This document shows, piece after piece, positions 7,470 to 13,188 of a stretch of DNA of 13,188 bases. Under the pieces are notes generated by a model that did no database searches, was not told the origin of the DNA, and saw only the letters and a program-made list of their open reading frames with translations. Both the position numbers and the translations under genes were made by a program. Each line of letters opens with the position of its first letter. Within the stretch, counting starts at the first letter, position 1. The stretch comes from Pseudomonadota bacterium (lineage in GTDB: Bacteria; Pseudomonadota; Gammaproteobacteria; Steroidobacterales; Steroidobacteraceae), in NCBI GenBank assembly GCA_021815905.1, contig JAKAZP010000024.1, forward strand, positions 1-13,188, given 5' to 3'.

Positions 7470-9419
7470 ATGAAGAAGACTCCCCCCGATACGGTCCGCG
7501 AGCTCGACTCTGCCGTGACGGCGGCCGTGTCGGCGCGGGATCGGGCCGCGGGCATCGTCGCGTTCGCGACCATTCTCGCGCTGCTTTACTTCGGGCGCGA
7601 CGTCCTCATTCCTTTCACCGTCGCCATCATGCTCAGCCTGCTCGCCGCCCCCCTGGTGCGGATCGCGAGGCGCTTGGGGCTGGGTCATGCCTCCTCCGTG
7701 CTCGCCGCGGTGACGCTGCTCGTTCTGATCCTGTCGGCGACGGCCGCCATCCTCGGCGCGCAGGTTCTGCGCATGGCGGAAAGTCTGCCTCGCTACGAGC
7801 GCACGATTCATCTGAAGATGCTGACGCTCGATGAGATGACCGTCGGCCGGGTCGGTCTGCTGACCCGGGAGGCCAGAGGATTCTTCGAGAACGCGTTACC
7901 GTATGAGCGCTACAACGCGCCGGCGTCCGCGGCGCGGCCCGAGGCATCGGCCGCCGCCGCGCCGTTGCCGGTGGTGGTGCGCGCCGCTCCGACCGGCCCC
8001 TTCCAGATCGTCGCGCGGGTCATGACCTCGATCGGGCCCCCGATCGAGACGGCCGGCATCATCCTCATCGTGCTGATCTTCGTTTTGCTCGAGCGCGAGG
8101 CGCTGCGGGACCGGGTCATCCGGATGGCGGGCACCACCAACATCCGCCTCACCACCCTGGCGCTCAACGATGCCGGAGAGCGTCTTTCGAGGTACTTCGT
8201 CTCCCAGTTCACCGTCAACTTCGCGCTCGGCGTGGCGATAGCCCTCGGACTCGCGGTGCTCGGGGTCCCCCAGGCGATTCTCTGGGGGGCGCTCGCCACC
8301 GGATTGCGCTTCGTGCCCTACCTCGGGATCTGGATCGCGGCCGTACTGGCGACGATGCTCTCGCTCGCCGTGGTGCCGGGGTGGTGGCTCGCCTTCGCCA
8401 CGATGGGACTGTTCATCCTGGTCGAGGTCGTCGTCTCGCAGGCGGTCGAGCCGCACCTCTACGGTCACCGCACCGGCCTGTCGCCGCTCTCGGTGATCGT
8501 CGCGGCGATCTTCTGGAGCGCGCTGTGGGGGCCGATCGGGCTGGTTCTGTCCGTGCCCCTGACCGTCTGTCTGCTGGTGGCGGGGCGCCACATCCGGGCG
8601 CTGGGTTTTCTCGAGCTCGTGCTGGGAGACACCCAGGCGCTGACCCTCCCGCAGAAGTTCTATCAGCGGGCGCTGTCGAGCGACGCGGACGAGATCGTGG
8701 CCGTCGCGCGGGCCTTCCTCAAGCGCAATTCCTTCGCCGCCTACTGCGACCGCGTGCTGGTGCCGGCGATGCACCTCGCGGCGCTCGACTACGACGCCCG
8801 GGCGATCAGCCAGGAGCAGCTGGCGCGGATCCGCAAGGTGGTCGTGGCGGTCATCTCGGAGCTCGCCGGAGAGAGGCCCGGCCGCTTCCGAGCGGGCCGC
8901 GGCACTTCCGTGCTGGAGGAAGCGAGCCCCGGGAAGCTGCTGCGCCAGCAACGCGAGCGGGTCAGCGGCCAATCCCAGGGACCGGCCGCGGTGCCGCCCG
9001 GCTCGATGGTGCTGTGTCTCGGCATCGAGTCCGGCGTGGACGTGTTGGCGGCGGAGCTGCTGGTGCGCGCCCTGCGGGAGCAGAAGGTCGACGCGCGGCA
9101 TCTGTCACAGGAGGATATCGTTCCCGGATCGCCGCCGCTCGGGGCGGATCCCGCCGGCGTGGCGGCGGTCTGCCTGGTGAGCGCGTTTCCGAACGCGGAG
9201 CGCGAGCGCTCCCGGCCGCTCATCGAGCGTATCCGGCAGCTGCTGCCGGGCGCGCCGATCGTGGCCGTGCTGCTGCCGGGAATGTCATTCGACTCGCAGG
9301 CGGTCAAGCACCTCGACAACACCGACGAGGTCGCGAGCTCGTTCGTCGAGGCGGTGCAGATCTGCCTCGAGCATCAGAAAGGGCCGCAGACACGGCCGCC
9401 GCAGGCCGCTTCCGCTTGA
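7470..9419 (+). CDS. AI-2E/PerM family transporter with long soluble C-terminal extension
   Basis: 649-residue inner-membrane protein. Residues about 25-385 are the AI-2E transporter/UPF0118 domain: hydrophobic segments near 26-42, 45-62, 74-97, 191-207, 249-266, 267-300, 305-323 and 337-373. The family signatures GLRFVPYLGIWIA (278-290), VEPHLYGHRTGLSPL (326-340) and WGPIGLVLSVPLT (353-365) are present. Members have been linked to export of AI-2 or to Na+/H+ exchange, so substrate is uncertain. Family members usually end near residue 350-380. Here about 265 more residues follow: a helical part (about 390-470), a charged linker (470-508) and an alpha/beta unit (about 509-635) starting PGSMVLCLGIESGVDVLAAELL. 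The gap 140-180 in the periplasmic loop is Ala/Pro-rich. ATG at 7470 is 1 nt after the DDAH stop; an in-frame TTG at 7458 would add four residues. No ribosome site is seen, so translation is probably coupled. Confidence 0.88.
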   Translation: MKKTPPDTVRELDSAVTAAVSARDRAAGIVAFATILALLYFGRDVLIPFTVAIMLSLLAAPLVRIARRLGLGHASSVLAAVTLLVLILSATAAILGAQVLRMAESLPRYERTIHLKMLTLDEMTVGRVGLLTREARGFFENALPYERYNAPASAARPEASAAAAPLPVVVRAAPTGPFQIVARVMTSIGPPIETAGIILIVLIFVLLEREALRDRVIRMAGTTNIRLTTLALNDAGERLSRYFVSQFTVNFALGVAIALGLAVLGVPQAILWGALATGLRFVPYLGIWIAAVLATMLSLAVVPGWWLAFATMGLFILVEVVVSQAVEPHLYGHRTGLSPLSVIVAAIFWSALWGPIGLVLSVPLTVCLLVAGRHIRALGFLELVLGDTQALTLPQKFYQRALSSDADEIVAVARAFLKRNSFAAYCDRVLVPAMHLAALDYDARAISQEQLARIRKVVVAVISELAGERPGRFRAGRGTSVLEEASPGKLLRQQRERVSGQSQGPAAVPPGSMVLCLGIESGVDVLAAELLVRALREQKVDARHLSQEDIVPGSPPLGADPAGVAAVCLVSAFPNAERERSRPLIERIRQLLPGAPIVAVLLPGMSFDSQAVKHLDNTDEVASSFVEAVQICLEHQKGPQTRPPQAASA

Positions 9420-9474
9420 GGCGATCCAACGGGGTTCTCGCGCGGTCGTCACCGATGCGCAATGTCCGATCGCG

Positions 9475-9480
9475 TATACT
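9475..9480 (+). promoter_or_regulatory. -10 element for the YncE/phosphatase gene, leaderless spacing
   Basis: TATACT matches the -10 consensus at five of six positions and ends 5 nt before the ATG at 9486, so the expected transcription start falls on or next to the initiation codon. No Shine-Dalgarno is present between them. The -35 at about 9452-9457 is poor. Confidence 0.45.
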
Positions 9481-9485
9481 GAGTC

Positions 9486-12308
9486 ATGCTCAGCGGTAAA
9501 CGGCTCGCCTCACCGGCTCTCGTGTTGCTCTCGGCTCTCGCGGCCGCTCTGCCCGGACTGTGCGCGGCGCGGGCCGCGCCCCGGACGCATCGCGCTCCCA
9601 TGGCGCCTTCCGGCATCAGGATCACGCCGATGGCCGCGGCGGGGGCCCGGTTCTCGCATCTCAACCCCCTCCTGCGGCGCTTCCCCGGCTACGAGGCGGG
9701 GCAGGCGGTGACCACCGCCACGAGCCCCGACGGCAAGACGCTGCTCGTGCTGACGAGCGGCTACAACCTGCTGTTCGATCGCGGCGGCAAGCGCATTCCG
9801 GCGGACTCGCAGGAATACGTGTTCGTCTTCGACATCGCCCATGACCGGCCGGTGAGGCGGCAGGTGCTGCGAGTGCCGAATACCTACATGGGCCTCGCAT
9901 TCGGTCCTGACGGGCGCCATTTCTACGTCGCGGGCGGCGTGGATGACGACGTGCACGTCTTCGGCCGCGCCCATGGCGCCTGGGAGGAAGAGCCCGCGGC
10001 GCTCGTCAGGCTCGGTCATCACGCCGGCAAGGGGTGGGGTGTCCGGCCCGAGGCCGCGGGCCTCGCCGTCACCGCCGACGGGCGCAAGCTCGTGGTGGCG
10101 AACTTCTACAATGACTCGATCTCGATCGTGCCGCTGTCGCAGGGCCTGCCGAGCGGACACCCGGTCGAGGTTTCGCTGCTGCCGGGACACGGCCGGCCCG
10201 GGGGGACGTATCCGTTCTGGGTGGCGATCAAGGGCAGCCGGATCGCCTACGTGTCCAGCATGAGAGATCGCGAGGTCGACGCGGTGGACCTCGAGGCGCC
10301 GCGGCCCGGGGTGATCGCGCGCATTCCCGTGCGAGGCAATCCCAACCGCATGGTGCTCGACCGGGACGGCTCGCACCTTTACGTCGCGAGCGACAACGCC
10401 GACGTGGTCTCCGTGATCGATACGGCGAGCAACCGCGTCGCCGGCGTGGTCCACACCATCGCCCCCGCCTCGCTGATCGCGCCCGGAGCCTATTTCCACG
10501 GTGTCGCTCCCAACAGCCTCGCGCTCTCGCCCGACGGCAAGCGCCTCTACGTCACGAACGGGGGCGAGAACGCGCTCGCGGTGCTCTCGCTCGATGCGGG
10601 CATGCCGCGCGTGGCCGGCCTGATCCCGACGGGGTATTGGCCGAATTCCGTGAGCGTGAGCGCGGACGGCCGCATGCTGTACGTCGTCAACGGCAAGAGC
10701 GTTCCCGGTCCCAACGCGCGCTACTGCTCCGACAACCACTACAATCGGGCCCGGCGAGATCACTGCAAGTCATCGAATCAGTACATCCTGCAACTCTCGA
10801 AGGCGGGCTTCCTCAGCCTGCCGACGCCTGCGGCGCATGACCTGTCCGAGCTCACCCGCACGGTCGCGGCGAACGATCACCTGTACGTCCGCGAGGACGC
10901 CGGCGACCGCCGCCTGATGCGAGCGCTGCATCGCCGCATCAGGCACATCATCTACATCGTGCGCGAGAACCGCACCTACGACCAGGAGCTGGGCGACCTC
11001 CCGGTCGGCAACGGCGATCCGCGGCTGGCGGAGTTCGGGCGCGTGATCACCCCGAATGCGCACGCGCTCGCCCTCGGATTCGTGGACCTCGACAACTTCT
11101 ACGACACGGGCGAGGTGAGCGGCAACGGCTGGCCGTGGAGCACCTCGGCGATGGAGTCCGATCTCGGCGCGAAGAACCTGCCGGTGAATTACGCCGATCG
11201 CGGTCTTTCGTACGACTGGGAAGGCGACAATCGCAACGTGGACGTCGCCATCGGCTCGCTCGCCGGGCGCATGAAGGAGGAGCCGGGCTATCCGCGCGAT
11301 CCCAATCTGCTCCCGGGCACCGCCAACGTTGCCGCGCCCGACGGTCCCGAGGGCGAGCGCGAGCGCGGCTACATCTGGGATGCCGCCATGCGGGCGGGTC
11401 TCACCGTGCGCAACTACGGGTTCATGCTGGACCTGATGCCGTACTCGAATCGGACCGATCCGGTGCCGCTCATCCCGCTGCCGTACCGCAGCCGCACGCG
11501 GGTCGCATTCCCGGCCAATCGCCAGCTCGCTCCCGTCACCGATCCGTACTTCCGGGGTTTCGATACGAGATTCCCCGACTACTTTCGCGAGCTCGAGTGG
11601 CGGCGGGAATTCGAGGGCTACGTCGCCCACCACGATCTTCCGGCGCTCAGTCTCGTGCGGCTGATGCGCGATCACCTCGGCGATTTCGGCCAGTCGATCG
11701 ACGGACTGGACACTCCCGAAGCGCAGGTGGCCGACAACGATTACGCCGTCGGCAAGCTGGTGCAGGCGGTCGCCCGCAGCCCTTATGCCGACTCCACGCT
11801 GATCATCATCATCGAGGACGATGCGCAGGACGGTCCGGATCACGTCGATGCCCATCGCAGCGTCTGTTTCTTCGCCGGTCCCTACCTCAAGCACCACGCC
11901 GTGGTGAGCGAGCGGTACTCGACCGTGAACGTGCTCGCGACCATCGAGGACATCCTGGGTCTCGAGCATCTGTCGATCTACGATGCCTATCAGCGCCCCA
12001 TGTCGGCGGTCTTCGATCTCGAGCACCCTCACTGGACGTTCGCGGCGACCGAGCCTGCGCCGTTCGCCGCGGTCTTCAGCGGCGCGGGACACACGCCGCG
12101 GCCCACCGCCTATCGCTTCAAGCGCTCTCCCGCCTACTGGGCGAGAGTGACGCGCGGCATGCACTACGGACGCGAGGATGAGAATCCCGCGCCGCTGGTT
12201 GAGAAAATCTACTGGAAGGGGCTGAATCCCGGCGTGCCGTACCCGAGCGTGCGCTCCGGCAAGGACCTCAGCCGCGATCGCGCGAGGGCCCCTGCATCCA
12301 TGAATTGA
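9486..12308 (+). CDS. Bifunctional YncE-type beta-propeller / alkaline phosphatase-like phosphoesterase
   Basis: 940-residue exported protein. Residues 1-31 form a signal peptide with likely cleavage after ARA (28-30); Cys26 is not in a proper lipobox. Residues about 70-405 form a beta-propeller with YVTN/YncE-type blades: SPDGKTLLVL (80-89), GPDGRHFYVAGG (140-151), TADGRKLVVAN (196-206), DRDGSHLYVAS (292-302), SPDGKRLYVTNGG (348-360) and SADGRMLYVVNG (392-403). A linker with C414 and C427, possibly a disulphide, leads to a phosphoesterase domain (about 486-845) related to phospholipase C/acid phosphatase. It carries IVRENRTYDQ (491-500), TPNAHALAL (522-530), DLDNFYDTGEVSGNGWPWS (534-552) and the metal-site segment IEDDAQDGPDHVDAHRS (776-792). 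It should act outside the cytoplasm on a phosphoester; the substrate is unknown. ATG at 9486 is supported by the signal peptide. Its 3' end overlaps the convergent ICL/PEPM gene by 41 bp. Confidence 0.9.
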   Translation: MLSGKRLASPALVLLSALAAALPGLCAARAAPRTHRAPMAPSGIRITPMAAAGARFSHLNPLLRRFPGYEAGQAVTTATSPDGKTLLVLTSGYNLLFDRGGKRIPADSQEYVFVFDIAHDRPVRRQVLRVPNTYMGLAFGPDGRHFYVAGGVDDDVHVFGRAHGAWEEEPAALVRLGHHAGKGWGVRPEAAGLAVTADGRKLVVANFYNDSISIVPLSQGLPSGHPVEVSLLPGHGRPGGTYPFWVAIKGSRIAYVSSMRDREVDAVDLEAPRPGVIARIPVRGNPNRMVLDRDGSHLYVASDNADVVSVIDTASNRVAGVVHTIAPASLIAPGAYFHGVAPNSLALSPDGKRLYVTNGGENALAVLSLDAGMPRVAGLIPTGYWPNSVSVSADGRMLYVVNGKSVPGPNARYCSDNHYNRARRDHCKSSNQYILQLSKAGFLSLPTPAAHDLSELTRTVAANDHLYVREDAGDRRLMRALHRRIRHIIYIVRENRTYDQELGDLPVGNGDPRLAEFGRVITPNAHALALGFVDLDNFYDTGEVSGNGWPWSTSAMESDLGAKNLPVNYADRGLSYDWEGDNRNVDVAIGSLAGRMKEEPGYPRDPNLLPGTANVAAPDGPEGERERGYIWDAAMRAGLTVRNYGFMLDLMPYSNRTDPVPLIPLPYRSRTRVAFPANRQLAPVTDPYFRGFDTRFPDYFRELEWRREFEGYVAHHDLPALSLVRLMRDHLGDFGQSIDGLDTPEAQVADNDYAVGKLVQAVARSPYADSTLIIIIEDDAQDGPDHVDAHRSVCFFAGPYLKHHAVVSERYSTVNVLATIEDILGLEHLSIYDAYQRPMSAVFDLEHPHWTFAATEPAPFAAVFSGAGHTPRPTAYRFKRSPAYWARVTRGMHYGREDENPAPLVEKIYWKGLNPGVPYPSVRSGKDLSRDRARAPASMN

Positions 12309-13122
12309 GCGCGTCTCCGGTCACCGTCTCGCGGAAGCCGTCGAACTGCCCCTCCTCGGCCAGCAGCCGGGCCGCGCGCGTGAATCCGGTCCAGGCCGCG
12401 CGCGCCAGCGCGCCTCCGACGCTGATCCTTCTGACTCCGAGCGCCGCGATCCCGCTCACCGTGAGGTCGCTCGCGGAGCCGACGAGCAGGTTGACGGGCT
12501 TCGGCGCGACGCTCTCGACGACCCGGACGATGTGCTCGGTCAGGCGCAGGCCCGGCGCGTACAGGCAGTCCGCGCCCGCATCGGCGTAGGCGCGCAGCCG
12601 CGCCACCGTCTCCTCGATATCGGGTCTGCCGACCAGGAAACATTCCGCACGGGCGACGAGCAGCGCGTCATCGGCGCTCTCGTCGATCGCCTGCCGCGCG
12701 GCGCGGATGCGCGCGGCGGCGAAGTCGATGTCGTAGAGCGGCCGGTTGGCATCCCCGGTCGAGTCCTCGATCGAGAGTCCGGCAATGCCGGTATCCACGG
12801 CGCGCCGCACGCTGTCGTCGACGCCGCGCGGCTCGTGGGCGAATCCGTTCTGGAAATCGGCGTTGATCGGCAGGTCGGTCGCATCGGCCAGCGTCCTGAA
12901 GTGAGCGAGCGCCGCCTCGCGTGTCACCCCGTAGTCGGGGCGGCCCTGGGACCATGCGAACCCGGAGCTCGTGGTCGCGAGCGCCTTGAATCCCAGCGAC
13001 TGAAGATACCGGGCGCTGCCTGCGTCCCAGGGGTTCGGTATCACGAAGCAGCCGCCGCGGTGCAGCTCGTGAAATGCGCGGCGCTTGTCGGCGACGGTCG
13101 GGCGGGCGTGGGTCATTTGCAT
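12268..13122 (-). CDS. Isocitrate lyase / phosphoenolpyruvate mutase family protein
   Basis: 284-residue cytoplasmic TIM-barrel enzyme of the ICL/PEP mutase superfamily, whose members make or break C-C or C-P bonds of 2-oxo acids using Mg2+. Visible features: the N-terminal FVIPNPWDAGSARYL (26-40), ATTSSGFAWSQGRPD (49-63), the metal and substrate strand PINADFQNGF (85-94), GLSIED (115-120), VARAE (156-160) and a C-terminal RISVGG (232-237). The KKCGH motif of true isocitrate lyase is absent, so isocitrate is unlikely; methylisocitrate-, oxaloacetate-, carboxy-PEP- or phosphonate-related activity cannot be separated from sequence alone. Length is typical (about 270-290). ATG at 13122 has AGAGGAG only 4 nt upstream; the ATG at 13116 (third residue) would have 10 nt, so either may be used. 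No partner genes such as prpC or phosphonate genes are present. Confidence 0.85.
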   Translation of the reverse strand: MQMTHARPTVADKRRAFHELHRGGCFVIPNPWDAGSARYLQSLGFKALATTSSGFAWSQGRPDYGVTREAALAHFRTLADATDLPINADFQNGFAHEPRGVDDSVRRAVDTGIAGLSIEDSTGDANRPLYDIDFAAARIRAARQAIDESADDALLVARAECFLVGRPDIEETVARLRAYADAGADCLYAPGLRLTEHIVRVVESVAPKPVNLLVGSASDLTVSGIAALGVRRISVGGALARAAWTGFTRAARLLAEEGQFDGFRETVTGDALNSWMQGPSRDRG

Positions 13123-13126
13123 CAGG

Positions 13127-13133
13127 CTCCTCT
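13127..13133 (-). promoter_or_regulatory. Shine-Dalgarno for the ICL/PEPM gene
   Basis: AGAGGAG on the minus strand, 4 nt before the ATG at 13122 and 10 nt before the ATG at 13116. It supports this start region without deciding between the two codons. Confidence 0.7.
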
Positions 13134-13172
13134 TACAGCGACGGTAGGTAACCCTCCTGATGCCGCCCGCGG

Positions 13173-13184
13173 CCCCTCGAGGGG
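13173..13184. repeat. 12-bp perfect palindrome upstream of the ICL/PEPM gene
   Basis: CCCCTCGAGGGG is a perfect 12-bp palindrome about 50 nt upstream of the minus-strand start, flanked outward by TATA at the very window end. It could be an operator or a small hairpin in the leader. The window ends here, so the promoter cannot be judged. Confidence 0.35.
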
Positions 13185-13188
13185 TATA

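Noticed and set aside
6296..7573. 425-residue minus-strand frame opposite the PRPP synthetase and DDAH genes
   Set aside because: Shadow frame spanning three plus-strand genes, with no domain pattern.
7896..9101. 401-residue minus-strand frame opposite the PerM-like gene
   Set aside because: Very rich in His, Asp, Arg and Gln, as expected from the antisense of a hydrophobic coding sequence.
10770..12164. 464-residue minus-strand frame opposite the phosphoesterase domain, and a similar 417-residue frame at 9510-10763
   Set aside because: Both are mirror frames of a clear exported enzyme and show no signal, motif or start site of their own.

Overview
This GC-rich window (roughly two-thirds G+C by eye) looks like chromosomal DNA of a free-living proteobacterium. 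The UrcA-family protein at 3287-3694, the katG, L-2-hydroxyglutarate-oxidase-like and YncE/phosphatase genes and the strong bias for G/C at third codon positions fit a gammaproteobacterium of the Steroidobacterales/Nevskiales/Xanthomonadales type, or an alphaproteobacterium. This is inference from gene families only; no rRNA or tRNA is present to settle it. I see no phage genes, transposases, CRISPR arrays or obvious recent insertions, and all complete genes appear unbroken.

Layout. 1-1979 (+): catalase-peroxidase katG, missing about its first 80-90 residues because the window starts inside it. 2158-3264 (+): FAD-dependent oxidoreductase of the L-2-hydroxyglutarate oxidase type, preceded by a possible 9-codon leader ORF that overlaps its start codon. 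3287-3694 (-): a small secreted UrcA-family protein, convergent with the oxidoreductase. 3695-3988: a divergent spacer with several inverted repeats, one of which covers part of the ribosome binding site of the next gene. 3989-9419 (+): five tightly spaced co-directional genes, namely a two-CBS-domain protein, a COG2187-type phosphotransferase-like protein, a divergent ribose-phosphate pyrophosphokinase, a dimethylargininase (DDAH) and a long AI-2E/PerM-family membrane protein with an extra soluble C-terminal region. 9486-12308 (+): a large exported protein joining a YncE-like beta-propeller to a phosphoesterase/alkaline-phosphatase-like domain, with its own near-consensus -10 element placed so close to the ATG that the transcript would be leaderless. 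12268-13122 (-): an isocitrate lyase/PEP mutase family protein, whose 3' end overlaps the phosphatase gene by 41 bp.

How the parts may work together. The most coherent unit is the 3989-9419 block: gaps of 25, -4, 42 and 1 nt suggest an operon. It pairs a probable adenine-nucleotide sensor (CBS), two phosphoryl or pyrophosphoryl-transfer enzymes translated through a GTGA overlap, an amidino-hydrolase and a membrane protein. No single known pathway explains the set, so it is the best candidate in the window for an undescribed functional unit, but the case rests on spacing and not on function. The flanking genes (katG, oxidoreductase, ICL/PEPM, phosphatase) look like ordinary housekeeping or accessory metabolism.
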